Assembly: GCF_003385185.1 (NCBI RefSeq)
Contig: NZ_PQHZ01000011.1
Span: forward strand, 1 to 64,000
DNA from: Amycolatopsis palatopharyngis
Lineage (GTDB): Bacteria > Actinomycetota > Actinomycetes > Mycobacteriales > Pseudonocardiaceae
DNA: 64,000 nucleotides
Reading direction: 5' to 3'
This document shows, one piece after another, positions 17,572 through 26,810 of the stretch. Every line of letters begins with the position of its first letter. Position 1 is the stretch's first letter. The position numbers and the translations under genes are program-made. The notes beneath the pieces were generated by a model, which was not told the origin of the DNA, ran no database searches, and saw only the letters and a program-made list of their open reading frames with translations.

Positions 17572-17698
17572 GGGTCGGCACCTCCCAGTCGTTGGGCCGG
17601 AATGGGGGAAGGTGAAGGCAACGCATGCGGGATCACCGGAGCGGAACGGGCGCGATAGGTGAGCCCACATGCGTTGCGGGAGAACAAGGCCCGACAGG

Positions 17699-20242
17699 TC
17701 AGACCGCGCGGCGGGGGTCTACAGTGGGCTGACCGGGGCGGCCCGTTGCGTTGTCGGCGTTGGTGACGGGCGGGCGGGTATTGACCCTGGCTGCTTTGCG
17801 GATTGCCTTGGCGCGTCCGGGAATCGCGGGCGGGAGCTTCTCGGTAACCGCGGTGAACGGCGGCGCTTCCTCGCCGCCCAGGACTAGCCGAGCGGCGACG
17901 TGGTACACGCCGAGATTGGACAGGTCGTGATCGCTCAGCCGCGGCATGGTGTGCCGGGCCAGCCGCTTGGCGTCCTCGGGCGAGGCGTTGAAGAAGATCT
18001 TGCTGCGCGCGTTGGTGCTGACGCCCTCTTCGAGCTCCTTCGGTAGCTGTCCGAGGTACTGGTGTGCCAACGCCATGGAGAGTCGGTAGCCGCGGGCCTC
18101 GGCGAGCATGTCCTCCAATGGATAGGCCAGGTTCAGGAAGTTGTGGCACTCGTCCACGTACAGCCCGCAGTCGCGGCGTTGGCGCTGCGGGACGCGAGCT
18201 CGGCGAGTCGCGGCCTGCCAGGTGCGGGCCACGACGATGGAACCGACCAGCCGCGCGGTTTCCATCCCTAGCGCGTCGCGAGCGATGCGCACCAGGCAGA
18301 TCCCACCGGTGTTGAGCACCTCATCCATGTCCATAGTGGACGTTCCACCGGCGATGGCGGCGCGGACGAACGGGCGCAGCAGGAAGCCGCGGATTTTGTT
18401 CATCAGCGGCGCGATCACTTGTGCGCGGCTGGCTTCGGACAGGTCGTCGTACCAGGACCAGAAGCCCTTGAGGACCTCGTCATCGATCTGGTCGCAGGCC
18501 CGTTGCCGGAACGCCGGCACGGTCAACAGCTTGGGCAGGTCGACCAGCGTCGGGGTACCGGGCATCGCGGTCAGGGTGAGCAGCCCGGCGCGCAGGATGT
18601 CGTCGGTGCGCGGCCCCCACGACGAGGCGTAGATCCGGGAGAAGATCGAGACCAGGTTGTCGACCGCGCGGGCCTTATCCGCTCCCTCCAACGGGTTGAG
18701 CACCGGCGGGCGGGCGCGGGAGTCGGCGTCGAACAGCACGACCTTCTCGCCGAGCTCCTCGGGCAGGCGCATCAGGATGTCCGACACGAGGTCGCCCTTC
18801 GGATCGACCACGACGACACCTCGGCCGGCCTCGGCGTCGGCCAGGATCATCCGGGCCATCAGCTCCGACTTGCCGCTACCGGTGGCGCCGAGGATGTGCA
18901 GGTGGTGGCGGGCGTCGGCGACGTGCAGGCCGACCGGGCGGGAGTGCCCGGAGTCCGACAGCCCCAGGGGCTTGATCTGCTCCCCGGCCGTGGCGATACC
19001 CGGCGGGGGCGGCACGGCCTTCGCGCCGGCCCGCTGCAGGCCGGGGGTGGACTCGTCGATCGGCAGGTGCGCGATTGCGGCCAGCTCGAGGATCGAGAGC
19101 AGGTCGCCCTTGCCCAGGCGGCGTTCGGCCAGCACGGCGACCGGATCTCGACGGATCCGAACCCGGCGGTAGTAGTTGTGCTCGGAGTAGGCGGCGAACG
19201 CCGAGGCGATCGCGTGCCCGCGACCCCGCAGCACCTCCCGCACCGCCTGAACCTCGCCCGACGTGGCGTCCTCGGGCACGGTGGTGGCCACGGCGTAGCA
19301 AATACGGGTCTCGAATTGGTTCGCCCGCAGCTTCTCGACCACAGCACGGTCCTGGGCGGCGTACTCCAGGCTGGTCTGCCGATCCAGGCCCGGCGTCCGC
19401 GTGCTGGTCGACGACTTCGGGGTCTTGCCCGGCGTGATGACGTCGAGCAGCCGGCCGACCAGATGAACCGACCCGCCCGCGTGCACCCGCCGGGCGGCGC
19501 GGCGGGCTTTGGTCACTCGGTGGCCGGCGACCGGGCGGGCGAGGATCTGCACGCATGCCCGCTCGTGCGGGCCGAGCCCGACCGGTGCGCCGAGCATCGC
19601 GCGAATCGGGTCGGCCGGGTGCTCGGTGCGGATCGGCAGTGCTTCCGAGCGCGCCAGCCGCAGCTCGCCACCGACCGCCTCGACCCGCCGACCCGCTGCC
19701 GTCGTGGTCGGGATCGGGGGCTTGGCGGGGGTGGTGCGGGTGTGCGCGCCGGGCCAGGCGGCCTCGATCGCGCGCTCGACCATGCCGGGCGGCACCAGGC
19801 CCGGCACCCACAGCCGGATCTGCACGCCGTCGTCGGTGAATGTCAGCTCGAAGCTCAGGTGCGGCTGCCCGCCGAAGCGACGCCGCCACCCCGGCCGCAG
19901 CAATCCGACGAGGTTGGACCACACCGTGATCGCCCCGGACGGGTCGACCGTCGGCGGCGCGAGCACGGTGATCAGGCGAGCATCGATCATCAGGCGCTGG
20001 TGGTAGCGGCGGCGCCACCGACGGCGCGCGACGACCGCGGCGGTGACAGCGACCGCGAGCACCGGCCCGACGATCGGGCCCCAGGTCAGGGCGAGGTCGC
20101 GCAGGTGCGCCAGCACGTTCTGGAACGCGCCGAGCGGGTCACGCAGGTAGTCGCCGACCGGTGAGGCGAGCACGTCCGCGGTCTGCTCAATATGCGGTGG
20201 GATGAGGGCGGACAGGGGTGTGGCGGTGATTGGCCAGGACAT
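17699..20242 (-). CDS. VirD4/TraD-like type IV coupling ATPase
   Basis: The 847-residue protein has an N-terminal membrane segment (WGPIVGPVLAVAVTAAVVA), a long extracatalytic region, and a C-terminal motor domain. The motor has Walker A ILGATGSGKSE (about residue 450), VVVDPKGDLVSDIL and Walker B LYVDECHNFLNLA (about 700). This is the pattern of conjugative coupling proteins (type IV secretory DNA transfer family), which bring the relaxed DNA to the mating channel at the cell membrane. The ATG follows TGGGGAGGTCCCCG. It lies in the minus-strand transfer operon downstream of VirB4, PrgI and VirB6-like genes. Confidence 0.9.
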   Translation of the reverse strand: MSWPITATPLSALIPPHIEQTADVLASPVGDYLRDPLGAFQNVLAHLRDLALTWGPIVGPVLAVAVTAAVVARRRWRRRYHQRLMIDARLITVLAPPTVDPSGAITVWSNLVGLLRPGWRRRFGGQPHLSFELTFTDDGVQIRLWVPGLVPPGMVERAIEAAWPGAHTRTTPAKPPIPTTTAAGRRVEAVGGELRLARSEALPIRTEHPADPIRAMLGAPVGLGPHERACVQILARPVAGHRVTKARRAARRVHAGGSVHLVGRLLDVITPGKTPKSSTSTRTPGLDRQTSLEYAAQDRAVVEKLRANQFETRICYAVATTVPEDATSGEVQAVREVLRGRGHAIASAFAAYSEHNYYRRVRIRRDPVAVLAERRLGKGDLLSILELAAIAHLPIDESTPGLQRAGAKAVPPPPGIATAGEQIKPLGLSDSGHSRPVGLHVADARHHLHILGATGSGKSELMARMILADAEAGRGVVVVDPKGDLVSDILMRLPEELGEKVVLFDADSRARPPVLNPLEGADKARAVDNLVSIFSRIYASSWGPRTDDILRAGLLTLTAMPGTPTLVDLPKLLTVPAFRQRACDQIDDEVLKGFWSWYDDLSEASRAQVIAPLMNKIRGFLLRPFVRAAIAGGTSTMDMDEVLNTGGICLVRIARDALGMETARLVGSIVVARTWQAATRRARVPQRQRRDCGLYVDECHNFLNLAYPLEDMLAEARGYRLSMALAHQYLGQLPKELEEGVSTNARSKIFFNASPEDAKRLARHTMPRLSDHDLSNLGVYHVAARLVLGGEEAPPFTAVTEKLPPAIPGRAKAIRKAARVNTRPPVTNADNATGRPGQPTVDPRRAV

Positions 20243-20291
20243 CGGGGACCTCCCCACGCAAAGCGGTCGACGGGACGGATGCGAGCTGCGG

Positions 20292-21125
20292 TCAAGCCGC
20301 CCACGGCTGGTCAGCCGGCTCGGCCGTGGGCTGCTGGCTGTGGTCGGGGCGGGTGTTGTCGACGACGAGCCGCAGGTGCCGGCGGCCTCGGCGGGCGGCG
20401 CGGTCGGCGTCGACCTCGGCTTGCCACGCGGAGAACCGGCGCCCGGCCAGCCGCTTGAGGTAGGCGGGAATGCGGTTGGCCGGCACCCCGACCAGCCGCG
20501 GGCCCAGGACCGCGAGCAGGTCGCTGGCTTCCTGCGAGGCCCAGCCCGCCTCGGCGATCGCAGGCTCGTCGGGAAACACATCTGCGATCCGGTCGACGGC
20601 GGGATTCAACGCGGCATCCTGTGTCCCGCCATACGAGTAGACCCACAGAAAATTCGGCGGCGGGCCAGGCTCGACGAGCGTCCGGAATCGGGACACCTCT
20701 TTGGTGTAGGCGTAGAAATTCGTGTCGGGTCGAGTCCGGCAAATATCCAGCCATGCCTGAAGGTAGGCGTCGGAGAAGAAATCGCCGCTGTCGTGAATTC
20801 TGATCCAGGCGCCCCGGAACTTGGCCGCGCCGAGTTCCGCGACCATGGCGGCCTGCCAGCCGGCCAGGTCGTCCAGGACGTACATCAGGTTCGCCTGGTG
20901 CTTGGCGCGGACGACCGGCCAGGTGTAGGTGCCGTGCCGGGCGTAGCACGCCTGCGCGCAGATTCCGGCCGACGGACAGGTGTTGTAAGTGCGACCGTCA
21001 GCCAAGCGGCCGGCCCAGGCCGGCAGCGACCAGTTCCACACGCCAATCTGGCGCATCTCGCTGTTTTGCGTGAGCAGCCGCGTGGGCCGGTTAACGGTGG
21101 CGGAAATGGGCAATGACGTAGACAT
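20292..21125 (-). CDS. GP88 family (mycobacteriophage gp88-like) protein
   Basis: The 277-residue product belongs to the GP88 family known from mycobacteriophages and actinobacterial elements. Visible hallmarks are NTCPSAGICAQACYARHG, with Cys50, Cys56 and Cys60, and a central HDSGDFFSDAYLQAW followed by NFYAYTKEVSRF. The Cys cluster and the SGDFFS/YTK pattern resemble phage proteins suspected to be radical-SAM-like, so an iron-sulfur cluster is possible but not shown. It sits between the VirB4 and TraD-like genes, where a phage-type protein is unexpected. The last 40 residues are Arg-rich then Pro/Gln-rich. Confidence 0.8.
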   Translation of the reverse strand: MSTSLPISATVNRPTRLLTQNSEMRQIGVWNWSLPAWAGRLADGRTYNTCPSAGICAQACYARHGTYTWPVVRAKHQANLMYVLDDLAGWQAAMVAELGAAKFRGAWIRIHDSGDFFSDAYLQAWLDICRTRPDTNFYAYTKEVSRFRTLVEPGPPPNFLWVYSYGGTQDAALNPAVDRIADVFPDEPAIAEAGWASQEASDLLAVLGPRLVGVPANRIPAYLKRLAGRRFSAWQAEVDADRAARRGRRHLRLVVDNTRPDHSQQPTAEPADQPWAA

Positions 21126-21172
21126 GGGTATCCCCTGGGTGCGATTCGGTGTATACGGATTGATTCCTGCGA

Positions 21173-23083
21173 TTAGGCGGCGTCGAGTTCGATCTGCGAC
21201 GCGTTGCCATCGTCGAACGAGTCCGCGATTCCCGCGGTGTCGTCCGCGCCGAGTTCGACGAAGGAGTTCTCGATTCCCGACGAGGTGTCGGAATACCCGG
21301 CGATTTCGGCGGGGTCAGTCGTGACCAATTGATGCTCGACCGGTGAGGCGATGGACTGGAATGCCACGCGCTGCGTCCCGGTCGACAGGAGGCCCTGGCC
21401 ACGGTCCGCGGAGAGCAGGAACTGGCGCTCACCCATAGACAGGTCGAAGGTGCGGGTGATCTCGTCGATCGCCTGGGAGGCTTGCCGCAGCAGGATCTGC
21501 GTCGCGGCGTTGGCCACCACTGCCTTACCCAGATCCGAGCCCAGGACGTCCGCGGTGTCCTGGGTGGCCACCGTGAGACCGGCCCACTGTTTCCGGGACG
21601 CCTTAGCCATCCGGAACAAGAACTCCGCGCCCGCGGGCTCCTTCATCAACAGCCACGCCTCGTCGACCACGACCAGCCTGGGCTTGCGGATGGCCGGGTT
21701 AGAGACCTGCCGCCACACCGCGTCGAGCGTCAGCAACGTGCCGATCGGCTTGAGCTCGTCGGCGAGATCCCGCAGCGAGAACACCACCAGGTGTCCCTCC
21801 GGACGGGTCGACGTCGGGCCGGAGAACAGCCCCGAGAACGCGCCGGTGACATACGGGTGCAGCCGCGCCGCGAGTTCCACCCCGGCGGGGTCACCGGTCC
21901 CGGCGAGGACCTCGGCGAGGTCGGCCAGCAGCGGCGCCGGGCGGGTCCAGGTCCGCGGATCCGAGGTGATCCCCACGCGCTGGTAGGTCGCGGTGATAGC
22001 CCGGTCCAGTGCCGCACGTTCGGTCGCTTCGAGCTCACTGCCCAGCAGCACCGAGATCACCGTGTGCAGGAACAACGACCGGCGGATCAGCGCGTTGCGC
22101 GGTGCAGTGCGGCGCCCGTCCGGGCGGGTGTGGATCGGCAAGTCCATCGGGTTCAACCGGACCTGCTCGGCACCGAGGTGCACATACGTTCCGCCGACCG
22201 CGGCGGCCAGCCGGGCGTACTCGTCCTCCGGGTCGATGACGTGGATCTCGATCCCGCGATACAACGACCGCAACAACTCCAGCTTCACCAGGTAGCTCTT
22301 GCCCGCGCCGGAGCGGCCGAGGATCACCGAGTTGTGGTTGTCCAGGGCGAACCGGTCATGGTGGACCAACCCCTGGCTTCCGACGTTGAAGCCGTAGAGC
22401 ACGCCGCTCGGTGCGCCGACCGAGGTCGGGTCGGGCGGTGGCAGGTCCGGTGAGGTGAACGGGAACGCCGCAGACAGCGCGCTGGTGTCGAACGTGCGGC
22501 GCATGCCGACGAGGTCCAGACCCATGGGCAGGCTGGTGATCCAGCCCTGCATGCTGCGGTACGTGGTCGGTTTGCAGTCCAGCAGCAGCGACGCCGCCAA
22601 CGACCGGATCGCGGCGACCTCGTCGCTGAGGGCCTCCTCGGTGGGAGCGTGCACGGTCAGGTACAGCCCGAGCCGGTAAAGCTTGCCCTCGCCACGGGCG
22701 ACCCGTGCGGACAAGTCGTAGGCATCCTCGGTGGCGGCTTCGACGTGCGGGTCGACCAGCCGGCCCTTCTCACTGGTGTGCCGGCGACCGCTTTCGAGCT
22801 TCGACAGCTGCTTCTTGAGACGGTTGGCCGCGGTGACCGGGTCGATCGGCTCGATGTGCAGCGAGACGTCGACCCGTCCGGGGTAAGTCAGCAGCGGCTG
22901 AAGCCACCCGTTGTGCACTTCGCGCGGGTAGCCGACGACGGCGAAGCTCGCGACCCATTCGCCACCGACTTCCAGCGCACGAGGACGGACGGAGATGGCG
23001 TCCGGAGTGAACGCGCTGGCCCGCCCGAGCGGCGGCTGCACGCTCTGGGCCTTCCGGCCGCGGCGCTTGTCCTTGGTCTTCAT
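21173..23083 (-). CDS. VirB4-like conjugation ATPase
   Basis: The 636-residue protein has Walker A ILGRSGAGKSYL (about residue 255) and Walker B RLVVVDEAWLLMKEP (about 467), followed by ASRKQWAGLTVATQDTADVL. This set identifies VirB4/TraC-type ATPases that energise the type IV channel from the cytoplasmic face. The N-terminal half (SFAVVGYPREVHNGWL) is the VirB4 N-terminal domain. The start overlaps the stop of the PrgI gene (TGATG), indicating coupled translation. Confidence 0.92.
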   Translation of the reverse strand: MKTKDKRRGRKAQSVQPPLGRASAFTPDAISVRPRALEVGGEWVASFAVVGYPREVHNGWLQPLLTYPGRVDVSLHIEPIDPVTAANRLKKQLSKLESGRRHTSEKGRLVDPHVEAATEDAYDLSARVARGEGKLYRLGLYLTVHAPTEEALSDEVAAIRSLAASLLLDCKPTTYRSMQGWITSLPMGLDLVGMRRTFDTSALSAAFPFTSPDLPPPDPTSVGAPSGVLYGFNVGSQGLVHHDRFALDNHNSVILGRSGAGKSYLVKLELLRSLYRGIEIHVIDPEDEYARLAAAVGGTYVHLGAEQVRLNPMDLPIHTRPDGRRTAPRNALIRRSLFLHTVISVLLGSELEATERAALDRAITATYQRVGITSDPRTWTRPAPLLADLAEVLAGTGDPAGVELAARLHPYVTGAFSGLFSGPTSTRPEGHLVVFSLRDLADELKPIGTLLTLDAVWRQVSNPAIRKPRLVVVDEAWLLMKEPAGAEFLFRMAKASRKQWAGLTVATQDTADVLGSDLGKAVVANAATQILLRQASQAIDEITRTFDLSMGERQFLLSADRGQGLLSTGTQRVAFQSIASPVEHQLVTTDPAEIAGYSDTSSGIENSFVELGADDTAGIADSFDDGNASQIELDAA

Positions 23084-24306
23084 CAGCGGTACCTCCCCGC
23101 GGAGTTGACGTAGTCGTCGGGGTCCTCGGCGGTGTCGTCGAAGCCGTCATCCCAGGCGTCCTCGGCCTCGCCGAACTCGTCGTCGGTGGGGAACGCGGCG
23201 CGGCCGAACGCGCCTGCGTCCCAGCCGTCGTCCGGGGCGGTGGTGATGACCTCGTCCGAGGCGGCGAGACCGGAGTTCGGCGGGATCACGCTGTCGGGGT
23301 TGCAGGCCGCGGCGAGCACCGCGGTGGCCTGTCCGGCGTCCAGCGGGGTGACCACGATCCCCGAGGGGGACAGCAGCTCGACCGCCTCGCTGAGCCGGCG
23401 GACCAGCCGGGCTTCGGCGGCCCGCCGGGTGGCGTCGTCGACCAGGGCGGCCTGCTTGGCGGCCCTGCGTTTCGCGGTCAACGCGGCCAGTGGCGAGGCG
23501 CTGCCGAGTCCGTCGGTCGGGCCCGTGGTGAGCAGCGGTTCGCGCAGGATCAGCAGCACTTGGCGGCGCAGCAGGTCGGTGGCGCGGCCGAGTTGGTCGA
23601 GGTACTCGGCGTGCTCGCGCGCCGCCTGTTCCAGCGCCGGGTGCGGCAGGCCGCCGGCCTGTTCGCGGAGCTCGGCGATCTGCCCGGACAGGTCCAGTCG
23701 TTCCGCGCGGATGAGCACCTGCACGGGTGCGGTCAGCGAGTGCAGATACCGCCCGAAGGAGGCGACGAGGGACTCCTGCTCGCCCGGGGTGCGCAGCCCG
23801 AAGTTGATCGTCGAGCAGACCGCGACGACGGCGACCCCGTCCTTGCAGAGGTCGATGACGCCGGTATCGGTGACCGCTTCGGCGGGCAGCCGCAGCGCGG
23901 CCGGCGAGACCGTCGACGCCGCGGCGTCCCCGCCGTCCTTCCCCTGGGCGCGGCTCTTGCTGCTGGTATTCGTGACCTGTCTGCCCAGCCACTCGGGGGC
24001 CGGGCGGATGCCTTCCGGCGCGGCCACTCGGTGCTGCGGGCTCATCCGCTGCCGCAGCGCCGCCAGCACCAACCGGTCGAGGGTGATGCCGTCGCGCTGG
24101 CCGAGCGCGAGGAACGCGGCGGTCACCCCGATCGGGATGGCGACGATGAGGAACGCCACCAGCGGCACGAACTCGCGGGTGATCGTGTACGTCCCGTACA
24201 GCACAATCCCAGTGATGGCGAGGATGAGCAGCTGCCGCGCCGTCAGCGGACCGATCACCCGGTCCTCGCGATCGACGTCGGCAGGAATCCGGACGGGCTG
24301 ACTCAT
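23083..24306 (-). CDS. PrgI-type membrane protein with long cytoplasmic extension
   Basis: Residues about 1-80 form a PrgI domain (VRIPADVDREDRVIGPLTAR, then two membrane helices LLILAITGIVLYGTY and FLIVAIPIGVTAAFLALG). PrgI proteins are VirB3-like parts of Gram-positive conjugation channels. The remaining 320 residues are cytoplasmic and resemble the SCO6880-type extension (LCKDGVAVVAVCSTINFGLR). The C-terminal tail is strongly acidic (DEFGEAEDAWDDGFDDTAED). The ATG shares 4 bp with the stop of the VirB6-like gene, and its own stop overlaps the VirB4 start, so four transfer genes are tightly linked. Confidence 0.85.
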   Translation of the reverse strand: MSQPVRIPADVDREDRVIGPLTARQLLILAITGIVLYGTYTITREFVPLVAFLIVAIPIGVTAAFLALGQRDGITLDRLVLAALRQRMSPQHRVAAPEGIRPAPEWLGRQVTNTSSKSRAQGKDGGDAAASTVSPAALRLPAEAVTDTGVIDLCKDGVAVVAVCSTINFGLRTPGEQESLVASFGRYLHSLTAPVQVLIRAERLDLSGQIAELREQAGGLPHPALEQAAREHAEYLDQLGRATDLLRRQVLLILREPLLTTGPTDGLGSASPLAALTAKRRAAKQAALVDDATRRAAEARLVRRLSEAVELLSPSGIVVTPLDAGQATAVLAAACNPDSVIPPNSGLAASDEVITTAPDDGWDAGAFGRAAFPTDDEFGEAEDAWDDGFDDTAEDPDDYVNSAGRYR

Positions 24307-26297
24307 TTCCCTTCACCTCTTGGAGCGGGTTTCGGCGTGCGGAACAGCGCCGGCGGAACGGACTGGGTGCGCCGGTAGGCGTCGCCGATGCGCGGCTCGG
24401 GCTGTGCCTGCCGGAACACCGGCGCGGCAGGCGCGGACGCCGACGTGGGTGGCGACGACGGCTGCGGTGCCGGCGGCGTGGCGGGTCGGAACTGCAACTG
24501 CGGGGGCACAGACGCGGTGCGGATCGGGCGGGCCGGCGGCGGGGTGGCGCCGCGTCGACGCGGCCCACCGGCTGCTTGGAACTGGGGCGCCGATCCCGGC
24601 CGCTGCCCTCGCCGCGGCGGTGAGATCGGCGTGGCGGGCCTGGGTGCGGAACTGAACTCAGGAGGCATGGCTGGTCCCTGGTTTGCCGGGGTGACGGCGG
24701 GGTCGTGGGTGGTGTCTTGGGGTGAGGGCTGCAGGAACTGCGGCGTCTGCGAGGGCAGCCGCGACCGGCGGGCCGCGCGGACGCGCTCGGCGTCCTGGGC
24801 CGCCTTGAGCCGCTTGTTGACCATCTCCGGGGTGGGCGCAAGGCGCGCCTGAGCAGGCCACGGCGAATTTGCCGACCCGCCACCGCGACCCCCACCACCT
24901 CCGCCGCCGCTCTTCGCCCCGACCGCGCCGCCGACCTTGCCCAGTGCGCCGGTCTTCCCGGCGACCATGCCGAAGGTCTTCGCCGCGATGTAGGCCTTCG
25001 CCAGCCCTCCGAGGAACGACCGGCCAGAGCTGACTTTGGCGGCCGATAACAACCAGAACGGGATCTTGAACAGGATGAAGAACAAGGCGATCGCGGCGAC
25101 CAGCGTGCCGAGCGCGGACAGCGTCGAGCCGAACAGATGCACGCCGCCGGACAGGAACGTGCGCACTGCGGTGATCAGCACCAGCGCTTGAGCGACCTGG
25201 ATCGCCAGCGTCGCGGTGATCGCCTTCCACCACCAGCGGGCCAGCGGGTCGGTGTGCGGCAGGGCGTGGAACATCAGGAACAAGGGGCCCGAGATGATCA
25301 AGACGAGGGTGATGACGATCCGGACCACGTAGACGACCAGCAGGCCCAGGCCCACCACGACGAGCACCAGGCCGACCAGGATGATGAACAGTCCGCCGGT
25401 CTGGATGCCGGCGACGGCGTCCTTGAGGGTGTTGCCCAGCGAGGGCGCGTTGACCCCGTCGCCGAGGATGCCCAGGGTCAGGCCGTTGGCCAGTCGGATG
25501 AGCTTGTCGGCGAAAAACAAGCTCAATGCCGAGGCCATGAACGCGATCGGGATCCGGGGCCCGATCTCCTTGATCGAGTAGCGCGCCTGGACGCTCTCGT
25601 GGCCCATCACGACGATGCCGCCGAGGAGGATGAGCAGGCCGTAGGCAGCGACCACGAGCTCCCACGAGTTGTTCCAGAGTTCGCCGATGCCGGGTAGGTC
25701 GCTGATCGTCGGTGTGGACAGCGCGGTGTGCCCGATCAGTTCCAGGATCGGCGAGAGCGCAGCTTCGACGATGCTGCGGAACGCCGAGTTGATGGCCTCG
25801 GTGATGCAGGCACCGATGTCGGTGATCCCGCAGTCCGAGTCGCTGACACCGTTGCCGCTGCCGGGCTGCTGCGGGCCACTTGTCGGTGGCGGCGTGGTCG
25901 GCTGCGGGATGCAGTCCTCACCCGTGCACGGCGTGCTTGGCGGCGCCGTCGATGGGCTGGGCGCGCTCGGCATTGGGAGTGTGGGCTGTGTCGGTGTGGG
26001 AGGCGGGGCACAGGGGATCGGCCGCGGCTCAGGCCCCAAGCAAGGATCCGGGTTCGGTGTGGTCGGCTGCGCCGAGGCGCTGACCGCGAGGACCCCGACC
26101 AGGAGCACGACGACGCTCAGCGCCAGCATCCAGCCCGCGTACCAGCGCCAGTGCCGACCAGCCGGCGGCCGGTCGGCGCTGGCGTCGGAGACCGGGGAGA
26201 GCATCGCTCGGTCCCCGTCGATTCGTCCGGCGGCAGCGGTCGCGACCGGTCCGCCGGACCGGCGGTACGGGCGAACCGTGGGCGGGGTGCCGGCCAT
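24303..26297 (-). CDS. VirB6/TrbL-like polytopic conjugation protein
   Basis: The 664-residue protein starts with one membrane helix (WMLALSVVVLLVGVLAVSAS), then a Pro/Thr-rich extracellular linker. A polytopic core of about six helices follows (about 170-410, e.g. LVVAAYGLLILLGGIVVMG and FIILVGLVLVVVGLGLLVVY), and a long Pro/Ala/Arg-rich cytoplasmic tail completes it. This is the shape of TrbL/VirB6-like channel proteins in actinobacterial ICEs. A Gly-rich run (about 460-475) separates core and tail. The gene starts 3 bp after the stop of the VirB2-like gene and overlaps the PrgI gene by 4 bp. Confidence 0.8.
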   Translation of the reverse strand: MAGTPPTVRPYRRSGGPVATAAAGRIDGDRAMLSPVSDASADRPPAGRHWRWYAGWMLALSVVVLLVGVLAVSASAQPTTPNPDPCLGPEPRPIPCAPPPTPTQPTLPMPSAPSPSTAPPSTPCTGEDCIPQPTTPPPTSGPQQPGSGNGVSDSDCGITDIGACITEAINSAFRSIVEAALSPILELIGHTALSTPTISDLPGIGELWNNSWELVVAAYGLLILLGGIVVMGHESVQARYSIKEIGPRIPIAFMASALSLFFADKLIRLANGLTLGILGDGVNAPSLGNTLKDAVAGIQTGGLFIILVGLVLVVVGLGLLVVYVVRIVITLVLIISGPLFLMFHALPHTDPLARWWWKAITATLAIQVAQALVLITAVRTFLSGGVHLFGSTLSALGTLVAAIALFFILFKIPFWLLSAAKVSSGRSFLGGLAKAYIAAKTFGMVAGKTGALGKVGGAVGAKSGGGGGGGRGGGSANSPWPAQARLAPTPEMVNKRLKAAQDAERVRAARRSRLPSQTPQFLQPSPQDTTHDPAVTPANQGPAMPPEFSSAPRPATPISPPRRGQRPGSAPQFQAAGGPRRRGATPPPARPIRTASVPPQLQFRPATPPAPQPSSPPTSASAPAAPVFRQAQPEPRIGDAYRRTQSVPPALFRTPKPAPRGEGK

Positions 26298-26300
26298 CGG

Positions 26301-26810
26301 TCAGGCCCCCACGATCCCTTTGAGGATCTCCACGACCAGCGGCGCGAGCGCTGCCAGGCCGTAGCCCCACCCGGCGGACTTGAAGGCGGTCTTGGCCTTC
26401 TCGACCTCGCCGGGGTCGCCACCGCCCATCACGTATCGGACACCGCCGATGGACAGGAACACCGTGGCCAAGCCGGCCAAGATGCCCATGATCCAGTTGC
26501 GGACGTTGTTCAGGACCGTGGTCACCGAATCTGCCAGAGCGACGACCATCGTGTCGGCGTGCGCCGCCGACGCCGACGCCAGCAGCGCGAGGACCGCCAG
26601 CTCGACAATCAACGCCACGTGCGACCAGCGGCGGGGACGGACCGGAACCCAGGCCTCCGGCCTAGTGACCGGAGCACTGGTCGGCTCGCTGCCGGTGATC
26701 TCGGCCGGCGTGCTCGACGCTGGGGCCTCGGCCGGCGGCTGCGGAGTGCCATCGAGGCGGGCGCTGCGCGGTCCGCTCGCGGCGGGGAAGAATCGATCGA
26801 TCAGGCGCAT
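26301..26810 (-). CDS. VirB2/TrbC pilin-like protein
   Basis: The 169-residue protein has a Pro/Thr-rich cytoplasmic N-terminus (about 60 residues). Next comes a hydrophobic segment ending in SASAAHADT, which resembles a signal-peptide cleavage site. Two further membrane helices (NWIMGILAGLATVFLSIGGV and WGYGLAALAPLVVEILKG) are joined by GGGDPGEVEKAKTAFKSA. That loop and the two-helix layout are characteristic of TrbC/VirB2-like subunits. The long N-terminal extension is unusual for a pilin. GGAGGTG precedes the ATG, and the start overlaps the end of the upstream gene. Confidence 0.75.
   Translation of the reverse strand: MRLIDRFFPAASGPRSARLDGTPQPPAEAPASSTPAEITGSEPTSAPVTRPEAWVPVRPRRWSHVALIVELAVLALLASASAAHADTMVVALADSVTTVLNNVRNWIMGILAGLATVFLSIGGVRYVMGGGDPGEVEKAKTAFKSAGWGYGLAALAPLVVEILKGIVGA

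Noticed and set aside
16564..17658. Long plus-strand frame opposite the replication-relaxation gene
   Set aside because: Antisense shadow; the minus-strand protein has clear family motifs and a good ribosome site.
18419..20164. 581-residue plus-strand frame opposite the coupling ATPase
   Set aside because: Composition and lack of motifs show it is a shadow of the VirD4/TraD-like gene.
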